From an uncultured Actinomycetes bacterium (lineage in GTDB: Bacteria > Actinomycetota > Actinomycetes > Mycobacteriales > Nakamurellaceae): 64,000 nucleotides of DNA. Positions 7,381 to 15,987 of the stretch are shown here, piece by piece; positions within the stretch are counted from its first letter, which is position 1; each line of letters opens with the position of its first letter. The translations under genes and the position numbers were made by a program. A model generated the notes under the pieces. The model did no database searches, was not told the origin of the DNA, and worked only from the letters and a program-made list of their open reading frames with translations. Where the stretch lies: assembly GCA_937926105.1 (NCBI GenBank), contig CALANS010000051.1:216601-280600 (forward strand). The letters run 5' to 3'.

Positions 7381-8697
7381 TCACAGCGTGCTCAGGAATC
7401 GATACATCATGTCCGCCCCGCCGCGCAGCGAGGACACCGGCACCCGTTCGTCCACGCCGTGCATGCCGCTGCCGGTGCGGCCGTCGGGGTCGTTGGTCAT
7501 CGGCGTGAAGCCGTAGCATGCGATGCCCAGCCGGCCGAAGGCCTTCGCGTCGGTCCCGCCGCCGAGCAGCCGGGGGATCACCACCGCCTCCGGGTCGATC
7601 TGTTCGATGCATGCCTTCATGGCCCGGTACCAGACCGTGTCGGCCGAGGTTTCCAGCGCGGGGCGGTTCTCGATGAACCGCCGCTCGATACCGTCGCCGA
7701 GTAGCTCGTCCAGGATGCGCAGCGTCTCGTCCTCGGTGCCGGGCAGGGTGCGAACGTCAATCTGGGCGTGCGCGCTGCTGGGGATCACGTTGACCTTCTC
7801 GCCGGCCCGCAGCACCGTCGGATTCGACGAGCACTGCACCGTCGAGCGGACGCAGTCCTCCAGGTCGCCAATCATCTCCAGGGCGGCGTCGAAGCCCTGG
7901 TGGCTGGACAGATCGGGGTGGATGCCGAGCGTGGAGCCGACGATGTCGAAGAACGCCCGTACCGTCGCCGGCGGCCGGATCGGCCAGCGGTATTGGGCCA
8001 CCCGAGCCAGCGCGACCACCAGCCGGGCGACCGCATTGTCGGCATCCCGTTGCCCGCCGTGGCCGGCGGTGCCGCGGGCGGTGACCGCCAGGTGCATGAT
8101 GCCGCGTTCCGCGGTGGCGATCGGGTAGAACCGGTGCACCGTGCCCTGCGGATCCGCCACCGGCACCAGGAATCCACCAGACTCGCCGATCGCCCCGCCG
8201 ACCCCGTCGAACAGCTCCGGATGTTCCGAGACCAGCCATTGCGCGCCGAGATTGCCGCAGTCCTCCTCGTCGGCGACGAAGGCGAACACGATGTCCCGAC
8301 GGGGGCGGACGCCTTCGGAACTCCAGCGCAGCAGGCAGGCCAGCATCGTGGCGACCGCGTCCTTCATGTCGGTGGCGCCACGCCCCCACAGGTATCCGTC
8401 GCGCACCTCGCCCCCGAAGGGATCCACGCTCCACTGGTCGTGCTCCACCGGGACCACGTCGGTGTGCCCGTGTACCAGGAATCCGGGCAGGCTCCGGTCC
8501 TCGCCGGGCACCCGCAGCACGACATTCGCGCGGCGGGGGGCCGATTCCAGCACCGTCGGGCGGTAGCCGGCCGGCTCCAGCAGTCCCACGATGAACTCGG
8601 CCGCCTCGCGTTCGCTGCTGCGCTCATTCGGACCGTAATTGCTGGTGTCGATGGCCAGCAACTGCGAGCAGATCTCAACGACGTCGGGTGTGGTCAT
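7381..8697 (-). CDS. M20 family metallopeptidase / N-acyl-amino-acid deacylase
   Basis: A 438-residue di-zinc M20 (ArgE/DapE/carboxypeptidase) enzyme. Metal and catalytic motifs are H78-x-D80 (LVHGHTDVVPV), D110 (GRGATDMKD), the E144-E145 pair (VADEEDCGN), GESGG and a C-terminal His in GMHGVDERVP. The dimerisation domain is inserted around residues 200-320 (TARGTAGHGG). It is cytosolic. Family members remove acyl groups from N-acyl-L-amino acids or cleave dipeptides. In the known N-succinyl racemisation pathway the last step is done by an M20 N-succinyl-L-amino acid hydrolase, and this gene is the obvious local candidate. It lies 50 bases after the M55 gene in the same operon. Confidence 0.9.
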   Translation of the reverse strand: MTTPDVVEICSQLLAIDTSNYGPNERSSEREAAEFIVGLLEPAGYRPTVLESAPRRANVVLRVPGEDRSLPGFLVHGHTDVVPVEHDQWSVDPFGGEVRDGYLWGRGATDMKDAVATMLACLLRWSSEGVRPRRDIVFAFVADEEDCGNLGAQWLVSEHPELFDGVGGAIGESGGFLVPVADPQGTVHRFYPIATAERGIMHLAVTARGTAGHGGQRDADNAVARLVVALARVAQYRWPIRPPATVRAFFDIVGSTLGIHPDLSSHQGFDAALEMIGDLEDCVRSTVQCSSNPTVLRAGEKVNVIPSSAHAQIDVRTLPGTEDETLRILDELLGDGIERRFIENRPALETSADTVWYRAMKACIEQIDPEAVVIPRLLGGGTDAKAFGRLGIACYGFTPMTNDPDGRTGSGMHGVDERVPVSSLRGGADMMYRFLSTL

Positions 8698-8747
8698 GTA
8701 TTCCTCTCACCGGTGGATGATGGCGGTGGCCTGGTGGCGCCGGGCTG

Positions 8748-9572
8748 TCAGCCGTAGGCACCTTCCCGCGCGCTGCCCACGATCGAACTCACCACGCGGA
8801 AGGTCGTCATGGCACGACGCATGGTCGGGCTGTCGAACCCGACCCGGCGGTGGGCCAGCGACTCGACGGTGGGAACGGTCGCGGCCGCGTCTGCCAGGTG
8901 CGTGGCGTCGAATTCGATCTCGATCCGGTGCGGAGCGACGGCCGCCGCCGATCTCCCGGCGAGCGCGGCGGCCTCGGCCGCGGCGGCACGCTGCAGGGCA
9001 AAGGTACGCGCCGGCGGCAGGCAGACCGCCGCGTAACGGCTGACGGCGGTCTTCACGGTGACGGTCCGTGCCGCGGGCGCGTAGTGGGCAGCGTCCGCGC
9101 AGGTTCGATCGTCGCCGGTGACCAGCAGCACCGGCACGCCGAACTCCCGTGCCAACGCGGCATTCAGATGGCCTTCGCTGGCCGCGACGCCGTCCAGCCA
9201 CACCCCGGTGATGCTGTTGGCCAGGTAGGTGTGCGCCATGATCCCCGGCTCGCCGGCCCCCGCGTGATAGCCGACGAAGGCGACGCCGTCCGCCTCGTCA
9301 ATGCCCTGCATCATGCCCAGCGGCTTGTGCCGGCCGGTCAGCAGTCGCACCCGGTCATCCAGCTTCTCCAGCAAGAGGTTGCGCATGGAGGCATGCGCCT
9401 CGTTGATCAGGACGGCATCCGCGCCGCCGTCGAACAACCCGAGCGCCACCGCATTGACGTCCGCGGTGAACAACTCGCGAAACCGGTGCCATTCGGTTTC
9501 CCGGGGCTCCACATCCAGGCCCCAGGTGACTCCTGTCGCGCCCTCCATGTCGGCAGAGATGAGGATGTCCAT
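8748..9572 (-). CDS. M55 family D-aminopeptidase (DppA-type)
   Basis: A 274-residue zinc D-aminopeptidase like Bacillus subtilis DppA, which releases N-terminal D-amino acids such as D-Ala. The start motif MDILISADMEGATG gives D8 and E10 (SxDxEG). The other zinc ligands are H60 (NEAHASM), H103 (GYHAGAG) and E133 (ASEGH), with the conserved catalytic-region H114 (IMAH). ATG 9572 is chosen because it gives the family N-terminus and has GAGAGG upstream; the frame opens 31 codons earlier without homology. It is the first gene of the M55-M20-SxxK-S9 operon, divergent from the peptide importer, and is the strongest sign that the island handles D-peptides. Confidence 0.93.
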   Translation of the reverse strand: MDILISADMEGATGVTWGLDVEPRETEWHRFRELFTADVNAVALGLFDGGADAVLINEAHASMRNLLLEKLDDRVRLLTGRHKPLGMMQGIDEADGVAFVGYHAGAGEPGIMAHTYLANSITGVWLDGVAASEGHLNAALAREFGVPVLLVTGDDRTCADAAHYAPAARTVTVKTAVSRYAAVCLPPARTFALQRAAAAEAAALAGRSAAAVAPHRIEIEFDATHLADAAATVPTVESLAHRRVGFDSPTMRRAMTTFRVVSSIVGSAREGAYG

Positions 9573-9617
9573 GGACTGCAGCCTCTCGTCAGCGCTCGTT
9601 GCCGGCTCCCCGGGTTC

Positions 9618-9629
9618 CGATACGTATCG
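9618..9629. promoter_or_regulatory. perfect 12-base palindrome, candidate operator of the M55 operon
   Basis: CGATACGTATCG is fully self-complementary. It begins two bases downstream of the minus-strand -10 and would cover the transcription start, the classical position for a repressor. Its extended form ATACGTATCGTAA resembles ATACGATTCGTAA at 19371. Confidence 0.55.
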
Positions 9630-9630
9630 T

Positions 9631-9659
9631 AAAGTAGACCGCTCCGGTGAAACTGTCCA
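9631..9659 (-). promoter_or_regulatory. promoter of the M55-M20-hydrolase-S9 operon
   Basis: On the minus strand TGGACA (9659-9654) is followed after 17 bases by TACTTT (9636-9631). The predicted start near 9624 leaves a leader of about 50 bases before ATG 9572. Confidence 0.5.
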
Positions 9660-9802
9660 GAGCACCGCCGGGAGCGGAGCATCGGTGCCCGATCGATCGT
9701 CATAACCAGTGAGGTACAGGCCCTATGGCGGGCGGCTCGGCCCGTCGTCCGGAGGTGTTCCGATTCCGGGCCCGGCGGGCTGGTGGAGTTCCGTCGTGCA
9801 GG

Positions 9803-9817
9803 GATATGGAACATATC
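9803..9817. promoter_or_regulatory. inverted repeat upstream of the importer -35 box
   Basis: GATATG-GAA-CATATC has perfect 6-base arms and ends five bases before TTGACA. Position just upstream of the -35 suits an activator site, or a repressor that overlaps polymerase binding. Its AT-rich composition stands out from the surroundings. Confidence 0.5.
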
Positions 9818-9822
9818 TGTGC

Positions 9823-9852
9823 TTGACAAACCCGACACCCCGGCACCATGCT
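9823..9852 (+). promoter_or_regulatory. promoter candidate of the importer/D-aminoacylase operon
   Basis: A consensus -35, TTGACA (9823-9828), is followed after 18 bases by CATGCT (9847-9852), a weak -10. The leader to ATG 10034 would be about 175 bases. Confidence 0.42.
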
Positions 9853-10033
9853 TGGCCGCGTGGCCCGACCGGGCGTCCTTGCAGCGCACAACGCTGGCGG
9901 GCGCGAGCCGGCCGGTGGTGGCCCCTTCCCGGGGCCGTTCCACAGACGATGAGGTACATCCGACTCCGGAAACGAACCACCCACCAAACGCAGCAGCGGG
10001 CCGGAATGCCCGGGCCGAGAGGAGAACGTGAAC

Positions 10034-11863
10034 ATGTCAGGTTCCAGTCGCAGGCTCGCGAGGCGGGTCGGCGCGGCAGCGGCGAGCATCCTGTGCGCCG
10101 CGGGATTGGCGTTGGTGGGGCTAGCGCCGCCCGCTAGCGCCGATTCCGCGTCGACGCTGATCGTCCAAGGCGACTCGTTCAAGAGCAATTTCAATCCGTG
10201 GACGTCCTACAGCTCCGGCGACAAGGACATCATCACCAACATCTACCCGAGCCTGACCTACCTGGACGAGAAGCAGAAGCCGGCGCCCTACCTCGCCGAC
10301 TCGTGGACCACGTCCAGCGATGGGCTCACCTGGACGTTCAAGATCCATCCGGATCTGAAGTGGAGTGACGGCCAGCCGCTCACCGCCAAGGACGCCGCCT
10401 GGACGTTCAACCTGATCATGACCAACAAGACGGCAGCCACGTCCAACGGCGCGCTGCTCAGCCAGTTCGACTCGGTCACGGCGCCCGACGACACGACCCT
10501 GGTGATCAAGACCAAGGCGCCGGTCGCGGACATGTTGTTCATCAACGCCTCGGGTGGGTCCCAGCCGGGAGTCCCGATCGTGCCGCAGCACATCTGGGAG
10601 AGCAAGGTCAACGACCTGGAGGCCGACTCCAACCTGGTCGTTCCGACGGTCGGTTATGGCCCGTGGACGCTGACGGACTACAAGGCCAACGAGTACGCCA
10701 CTCTGACCGCCAACAAGGACTTTTTCCTGGGTGCCCCGCACTACGACAAGCTGATCTATCAGCAGTACAACACGCCGGACGCGGCGGTGGCAGCCCTGCG
10801 CAGCGGCCAGCTGAACCGAGCCGGTGTGACTCCGGCCCAGCGCGCCTCGCTGAAGGACGACAAGGACATCACGACCTACTCGGTGCTCGGTGATCTGTTC
10901 CTGTCGATCGAGATCAACCGGGGTGCGACGACCAAGAGCGGCAAGGCGATCGGAACCGGCAACCCGCTGCTCAAGGACCCGGCGATCCGCCAGGCCATCA
11001 ACCTCGGCATCGACCGCGACACCCTGGTGAAGAAGGTGCTGGACGGCGACGGGGTGGCCAGTGCCGCATTCCTGCCGCAGCAGTACACCGACGACTGGCA
11101 GCCCAAGGACAAGATCTCCTTCGACCCGGCCAAGGCGAACGAGATTCTCGACAAGGCCGGTTACCCCAAGGGATCCGACGGCTTCCGGACCGATCCCAAG
11201 TCCGGCAAGGAGCTCTCGTTCCGGCTGGGCACGCACAGCGACAGTGCCCAGGACGCCCAGGTCGCGAACTACTTCGTGCCCTGGATGAAGAACATCGGCA
11301 TCAAGATCACCTTGGAGCCGATGAGCTTCTCGCTGCTGAACGAGAACCTGGCCAAGGCGGACTGGGACATGCTGTTCGACCGGTGGGGCCCCGGGCCCAA
11401 CCCGACCTACCTGCTGTCCACCCAGACCTGTGCGACACTGCCGGACGACGACGGGCAGAACGGCAACACCGACTCGTTCTACTGCAACCCGGAGTTCGAC
11501 AAGCTGTTCGCGCAGCAGTCCACCGAGGTGGATGCCCAAAAGCGGATGGACACCATCCACCAGATGCTGCAGATCCTGTATGACGACGGCAACAACCTGA
11601 TCCTGTTCTACGCCAACGCCTTGTCCGGCGTCACGACGAACAAGACGGCGAACTACATGATCGGCACCGCGGACAGCGCCGGGAACTACCCGCCGCAGAG
11701 CATCTTCCTGAGCTGGCGGTCGGCGGAGCCGGTCGGTGGTTCTGGATCGGGCACCAATGTGTGGCTGATCGTCGGCATCATCGTCGCCGTCGTGGTCGTG
11801 GTGGGTGGCGCCGGCACCGTGCTGGCGTTGCGCAAGCGCTCGACGGCGGATGCGAAGGAATAG
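10034..11863 (+). CDS. peptide ABC transporter substrate-binding protein (SBP_bac_5), C-terminally anchored
   Basis: A 609-residue solute-binding protein of the DppA/OppA family. It has a Sec signal peptide (basic MSGSSRRLARRVG, hydrophobic core, cleavage after PASA) and the family pattern of a central YSGSGD-like opening, LPxLADSW-type segment (PYLADSWTTSSDGLTWTFKI) and DxxxMLFDRWG-type segment. There is no lipobox at the cleavage site. Instead the C-terminus has a hydrophobic helix (VWLIVGIIVAVVVVVGG) and a basic tail, so it is probably held in the membrane by its C-terminus. ATG 10034 is preferred to GTG 10028 because GGAGA is at proper spacing. It heads the seven-gene operon and would capture extracellular peptides. 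Confidence 0.9.
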   Translation: MSGSSRRLARRVGAAAASILCAAGLALVGLAPPASADSASTLIVQGDSFKSNFNPWTSYSSGDKDIITNIYPSLTYLDEKQKPAPYLADSWTTSSDGLTWTFKIHPDLKWSDGQPLTAKDAAWTFNLIMTNKTAATSNGALLSQFDSVTAPDDTTLVIKTKAPVADMLFINASGGSQPGVPIVPQHIWESKVNDLEADSNLVVPTVGYGPWTLTDYKANEYATLTANKDFFLGAPHYDKLIYQQYNTPDAAVAALRSGQLNRAGVTPAQRASLKDDKDITTYSVLGDLFLSIEINRGATTKSGKAIGTGNPLLKDPAIRQAINLGIDRDTLVKKVLDGDGVASAAFLPQQYTDDWQPKDKISFDPAKANEILDKAGYPKGSDGFRTDPKSGKELSFRLGTHSDSAQDAQVANYFVPWMKNIGIKITLEPMSFSLLNENLAKADWDMLFDRWGPGPNPTYLLSTQTCATLPDDDGQNGNTDSFYCNPEFDKLFAQQSTEVDAQKRMDTIHQMLQILYDDGNNLILFYANALSGVTTNKTANYMIGTADSAGNYPPQSIFLSWRSAEPVGGSGSGTNVWLIVGIIVAVVVVVGGAGTVLALRKRSTADAKE

Positions 11864-11868
11864 GCCAC

Positions 11869-12924
11869 TTGGCTGCCGTGCGCACCGATGACGCCACCCT
11901 GGCGGGAGGGGCGGGTTCCGCCCCTCCCGCCAGGAGCCGGCGCAGTATCGGCTGGGGCTATCTCGCCCGCCGGATCCTGCTGGCGATCGAGAGTTTTCTG
12001 GTCACCCTGATCATCGGCTTCATCGTCTTCTCGCTGGTGCCGTCGGACCCGGCCCAATCTCTGAGCCGGGTGCAGGCGGTCACCCCGCAGCAGATGGCCG
12101 ACCTCCGCAAGGAACTCGGCCTGGACGACCCGATTATCGTGCGCTTTTTCACCTTCCTCGGCCACACGTTCACCGGGAACTTCGGGTATTCGTGGGAATA
12201 CCGGCAGTCGGTGGGCAGCCTGATCGGCTCCGCCATCGGGCCCACGCTGCTCTTGATGGGGTGCGCCACCGCCATTTCGGTGTTGCTGGGTCTGTGGCTG
12301 GGCATCAGAAGCGGCTGGAGGCCGGGGAGCAAGTTCGACCGGTTCTTCACCGGAACAGCGGTGACGTTGTGGTCGGTGCCGACGTTCTGGCTCGGCATGA
12401 TGCTGCTGGTGGTCTTCAGTGTGGGAGTCGGCCCGTTGCCCCGGCTGTTCCCGGCCGGGGGGATGTCCGACCCGACGATCGACCCGCACGGTTTCGTCCA
12501 TATCTTGGACGTGGCGCACCACCTCGTCCTGCCCTGCGTGACTCTGGTGGCGGTGACATTCGCGCAGAACCTGATGATCATGCGCTCGTCGCTGGTGGAC
12601 GAGTTGGGCAATGCCTACTTGACGACCGCTCGGGCCAAGGGTCTACGGGACGCCGATGTCCGACAGCGGCACGCCGTGCCCAACGCCATGCTGCCGGCCA
12701 TCACCGTCATCTTCCTGCAGATCGGGGGGCTGGTCGGCGGCGCGATCGTCACCGAGACCGTCTTCTCCTGGCCCGGTCTGGGCCTGCTGGTCTACAACGG
12801 CATCAAGATTCCCGATCTGCCCCTGCTGGAAGGGACTTTCGTTATCTTCAGCGGATCCGTCATCGTGTTCAACCTGCTGGCAGACCTGCTGTATCGAGTA
12901 CTGGATCCGCGGGTGAAGGGATGA
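11869..12924 (+). CDS. peptide ABC transporter permease (DppB-like)
   Basis: A BPD_transp_1 permease of about 350 residues with six predicted membrane helices. The N-terminal helix is LAIESFLVTLIIGFIVFSLVPSDP, and the cytoplasmic coupling loop (EAA motif region) is LGNAYLTTARAKGLRDADV. The start is uncertain: TTG 11869 has AAGGA about nine bases upstream, and GTG 11878 is an alternative. No start codon exists after the strong hairpin at 11899-11933, so that hairpin lies inside the coding region and encodes a low-complexity Ala/Gly/Pro stretch. The 3' end overlaps the second permease by four bases. It forms the pore with that permease. Confidence 0.85.
   Translation: MAAVRTDDATLAGGAGSAPPARSRRSIGWGYLARRILLAIESFLVTLIIGFIVFSLVPSDPAQSLSRVQAVTPQQMADLRKELGLDDPIIVRFFTFLGHTFTGNFGYSWEYRQSVGSLIGSAIGPTLLLMGCATAISVLLGLWLGIRSGWRPGSKFDRFFTGTAVTLWSVPTFWLGMMLLVVFSVGVGPLPRLFPAGGMSDPTIDPHGFVHILDVAHHLVLPCVTLVAVTFAQNLMIMRSSLVDELGNAYLTTARAKGLRDADVRQRHAVPNAMLPAITVIFLQIGGLVGGAIVTETVFSWPGLGLLVYNGIKIPDLPLLEGTFVIFSGSVIVFNLLADLLYRVLDPRVKG
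11899..11933 (+). terminator. 16-base perfect hairpin between binding-protein and permease genes
   Basis: CTGGCGGGAGGGGCGG (11899-11914) pairs perfectly with CCGCCCCTCCCGCCAG (11918-11933) around a three-base loop. It lies 35 bases after the binding-protein stop and inside the first codons of the permease. There is no T tract. It probably acts as a partial terminator or 3'-end stabiliser that keeps binding-protein mRNA above permease mRNA, as seen in many importer operons. Confidence 0.65.
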
Positions 12925-13853
12925 GCACCGGCCCGGGCACGGTCGACACCCGACCGACGCAGAATGCCCCTCACCTCGGCAAGCCACCGGCCCGTTTCGC
13001 GGGCGTCCGGCGCCGGCTGGCGCAGTTCTTCCGGATGCCCACCGGCGTGTTCGGCGCGGCCGTCTTGCTGTTGGTGGTCGCCACCGCGGTGTTCGCACCG
13101 CTGCTGGTGCCCGCGGCCGCGCTGGACGTCACCCAGGTTGATGGGCCGTCGCTGCACCCCCCGACGGCCGGATACCCGTTGGGCACAGACCAGGCGGGTC
13201 GTTCGGTGCTGGATCTGGTGCTCTGGGGCACCCGGTCCTCGCTCGTCATCGGCTTGATCGCCACCGCGCTGACGGTGGTGGTCGGCACCATGGTCGGGCT
13301 GGTCGCCGGGCACTATGGCGGCTGGATCGAACGGCTGCTGATGCAGATCACGGACTGGGTGATCGCCCTGCCCGGCCTGCCGCTGGCCATCTCCCTGGCG
13401 GCGGTACTCGGCCAGGGCAACGCGTCGATCATCGTGGCCATCGCCGTCACGTCGTGGACCGGCACCGCTCGGCTGGTGCGCGCGCAGACACTGGCGGTCG
13501 GCGCCCGATCGTTCGTCGAGCGCGCCAAGGCGTTGGGCGCGTCGGACGGCCAGGTGATGCGCCGGCACATCCTGCCCAGCGTCATTCCGATCGTGCTCGT
13601 CACCAGCACCCTCAAGATCGCCGATTCGATACTCTCGGCCGCCACCCTGACCTTCCTGGGGCTGGGCAACCCGATGGATGTGTCCTGGGGCTCGATCCTC
13701 AACAGCGCGCTCGGCCAGGGAGCGCTGACCGCCGGGGCGTGGTGGTATCTGATTCCGCCGGGCGTCGCGATCCTGATCGTGGTGCTCGGGTTCACCCTGT
13801 GCGGCAGGGCATTGGAGACGATCATCAACCCGCGGATGGGGGCGGCGCGATGA
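12921..13853 (+). CDS. peptide ABC transporter permease (DppC-like)
   Basis: A 310-residue permease with the DppC layout: a cytoplasmic N-terminal segment, a first helix FGAAVLLLVVATAVFAPLL, the periplasmic/extracellular GYPLGTDQAGRSVLDLVLWG motif that marks this subfamily, and a coupling loop SFVERAKALGASDGQVMRRHILP. ATG 12921 overlaps the upstream stop (ATGA) and its own stop overlaps the next start, so it is translationally coupled on both sides. It pairs with the DppB-like protein to form the peptide channel. Confidence 0.92.
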   Translation: MSTGPGTVDTRPTQNAPHLGKPPARFAGVRRRLAQFFRMPTGVFGAAVLLLVVATAVFAPLLVPAAALDVTQVDGPSLHPPTAGYPLGTDQAGRSVLDLVLWGTRSSLVIGLIATALTVVVGTMVGLVAGHYGGWIERLLMQITDWVIALPGLPLAISLAAVLGQGNASIIVAIAVTSWTGTARLVRAQTLAVGARSFVERAKALGASDGQVMRRHILPSVIPIVLVTSTLKIADSILSAATLTFLGLGNPMDVSWGSILNSALGQGALTAGAWWYLIPPGVAILIVVLGFTLCGRALETIINPRMGAAR

Positions 13854-14944
13854 CGGTCGACGTGAGCGCGGCATCCGACGAGGGCGGCCGCGCGGCCGGT
13901 GCCGCTGCCCCGCTGCTGGAGGTCCGCGATCTGCGGGTGTCCTACGGGGTCGGCGACCGAAGTGTGAAGGCGGTCCGTGGCGTCGACTTCGTGGTGCGAT
14001 CCGGTGAGGCGCTGGGCATTGCCGGGGAATCCGGCTCTGGCAAGTCCACCCTGGTGATGAGCTTCCTGCGGTTGCTGCCGTCCGTGGCCACGGTCACCGG
14101 GCAGGTGCGCTACCACGGCGAGGACATCCTGACCATGAACTGGGGTCGGGTGCGCGCGGTGCGCTGGGCTGGGGCGTCGATGATCTTCCAGGGCGCCATG
14201 TCGGCGCTGAACCCGGTGCGCAGCATTGCCACTCAGATCATCGAGCCGATCATGCTGCACGAGAAGATCGGCGCTCGCGCCGCGCGCGCCCGGGCCGCGA
14301 GCCTGCTGGGTGACGTGGGGTTGCCGGCGGCCCGGCTGGACTCGTACCCGCACGAGTTGTCGGGCGGCCAGCGGCAACGGGTGATGATCGCGATGGCGTT
14401 GGCCTGCGGGCCCGACCTGATCATCGCCGACGAGCCGACGACGGCGCTGGACGTGATGGTGCAGGCCCAGATCTTGCAGCTGCTCAAGGATCTGGCGGCC
14501 AGCCGGGCCATCGGCCTGATCATGATCAGCCATGATCTATCGGTGCTGGCCGAGGTGTGCGACCGGCTCGCGGTGATGTATGCCGGTGCGATCTGCGAGA
14601 TCGGACCGACCGAGGAAGTGCGCACCGACCCCCGGCATCCCTACAGCGCCGCGCTGCTGGACGCCTTCCCGGAGATCGGCGATCCGACCTCGCGGCGGCA
14701 GCCGCACGGGCTGCCTGGAGATCCGCCGGATGCCACCGCGACGACACCCGGATGCCCGTTCCTGCCGCGGTGCGCGGTGGCCATGCCGTCCTGTGCCGAT
14801 CACACGATCGCACTGTGGCCGTCCGGGCCCGGGCGTCTCTCGTCCTGCCTGCGGGTGCTGCCGGAGTTCGCCGGCGGCCCCACGGATGTCGATCGGGGAC
14901 CCTCCGCGGCCGCACTCATGACCGAACCAAACCCAGGCCGGTGA
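13850..14944 (+). CDS. peptide ABC transporter ATP-binding protein (DppD-like)
   Basis: A 364-residue ATPase with Walker [10 protein letters not shown], signature [16 protein letters not shown], Walker [13 protein letters not shown] and switch His in MISHDL. The C-terminal oligopeptide-transporter extension ([16 protein letters not shown]) carries the cysteine pattern typical of Dpp/Opp ATPases, where some members hold an iron-sulfur cluster. ATG 13850 overlaps the previous stop by four bases. It energises uptake together with the next gene product. Confidence 0.93.
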   Translation: MTVDVSAASDEGGRAAGAAAPLLEVRDLRVSYGVGDRSVKAVRGVDFVVRSGEALGIAGESGSGKSTLVMSFLRLLPSVATVTGQVRYHGEDILTMNWGRVRAVRWAGASMIFQGAMSALNPVRSIATQIIEPIMLHEKIGARAARARAASLLGDVGLPAARLDSYPHELSGGQRQRVMIAMALACGPDLIIADEPTTALDVMVQAQILQLLKDLAASRAIGLIMISHDLSVLAEVCDRLAVMYAGAICEIGPTEEVRTDPRHPYSAALLDAFPEIGDPTSRRQPHGLPGDPPDATATTPGCPFLPRCAVAMPSCADHTIALWPSGPGRLSSCLRVLPEFAGGPTDVDRGPSAAALMTEPNPGR

Positions 14945-15987
14945 ACCCAGTGGACCAGACGATCGACTCCGCACCGGTGCTCGAGGTGACGGATCTGCGG
15001 GTCACGTTCTCCTCGAGGCGGTCGGCCGCACCGGCCCGCGCCGTCGACGACGTGAACCTGGCCCTGGGCCGAGCCGAGATCATCGCCCTGATCGGGGAAT
15101 CAGGGTGCGGCAAGAGCACGCTCGCCCGCGCCATGGTCGGCCTGGTCAAGCCACAATCCGGCCGGGTGATCAGCAGGGGCGCACCGTTGCGGTATTCCAA
15201 GGCGGCGCTGCGGCAGCACCGCCGGTCAGTGCAGCTCGTGCTGCAGGATCCGGCCGGCGCGCTGAACCCACGGCACACCGTCTACGACCTGGTGGCCGAG
15301 GGCCCTCGGCTGCACGGCCTGACGGATAACCTGTACGAGCGGGTGTGTGCGTCGCTGACCCAGGCGGGGCTGCGGCCACCCGAGCAGTTCCTGTCCCGTT
15401 ACCCGCACCAACTCTCCGGCGGCCAACAGCAGCGGGTCGTCATCGCCGGGGCACTGGCCCTGGAACCCACGGTGCTGGTCGCCGACGAGCCGGTGTCGTC
15501 GCTGGATGCCTCGGCGCGCGGGGAGGTGCTGCGGCTGCTGCTCGACCTGCGGGACACCCTGGGCCTGTCCGCGCTGGTGGTCAGCCATGACCTGGGCCTG
15601 GCCTGGAACATCGCCGATCGGGTGGCGGTGATGTACCTGGGCCGCATCGTCGAGCTGGGCACGGTCGAGGAGGTGCTGCTGCGGCCACGGCACCCGTACA
15701 CCAAGGCGCTGCTGTCGATCCTGCCCGGTGGCCGGTTCGCCGAGCATCTGACGCTGTTGCAGGGGGAGGCGCCCGACCCCACGGCGATACCGCCGGGCTG
15801 CCGGTTCCATCCGCGGTGTCCGCTGTACGCCGAGAGTCAGAGCGACCCGCGCGCGGCATGGTGCCGGGAGCGGGATCCACAGGTGCTTCCCGCCTTGGCC
15901 GATACTCCGTTGGTCGCCTGCCATTTCGAAACCCCTGCCGCCCCGGATGGGTCGGTTCTGCCGTTCGTCTCGGCGACACCGCAGTGA
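14941..15987 (+). CDS. peptide ABC transporter ATP-binding protein (DppF-like)
   Basis: The second ATPase, 348 residues, has Walker A GESGCGKST, signature QLSGGQQQRVVIAGAL, Walker B VLVADEPVSSLD and the C-terminal cysteine-bearing extension PGCRFHPRCPLYAES. GTG 14941 overlaps the DppD stop (GTGA), and the frame before it shows no homology. It forms the heterodimeric ATPase pair with DppD. The stop again overlaps the following deacylase start, tying import and catabolism together. Confidence 0.92.
   Translation: MNPVDQTIDSAPVLEVTDLRVTFSSRRSAAPARAVDDVNLALGRAEIIALIGESGCGKSTLARAMVGLVKPQSGRVISRGAPLRYSKAALRQHRRSVQLVLQDPAGALNPRHTVYDLVAEGPRLHGLTDNLYERVCASLTQAGLRPPEQFLSRYPHQLSGGQQQRVVIAGALALEPTVLVADEPVSSLDASARGEVLRLLLDLRDTLGLSALVVSHDLGLAWNIADRVAVMYLGRIVELGTVEEVLLRPRHPYTKALLSILPGGRFAEHLTLLQGEAPDPTAIPPGCRFHPRCPLYAESQSDPRAAWCRERDPQVLPALADTPLVACHFETPAAPDGSVLPFVSATPQ

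Larger units (their letters stand above)
9573..10033. other. divergent regulatory gap (no gene)
   Basis: The 461 bases between the M55 operon and the importer operon hold no credible gene. They contain a promoter and an overlapping 12-base palindrome for the minus strand, an inverted repeat next to a TTGACA box for the plus strand, and a leader of about 170 bases before the binding-protein gene. Confidence 0.7.
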
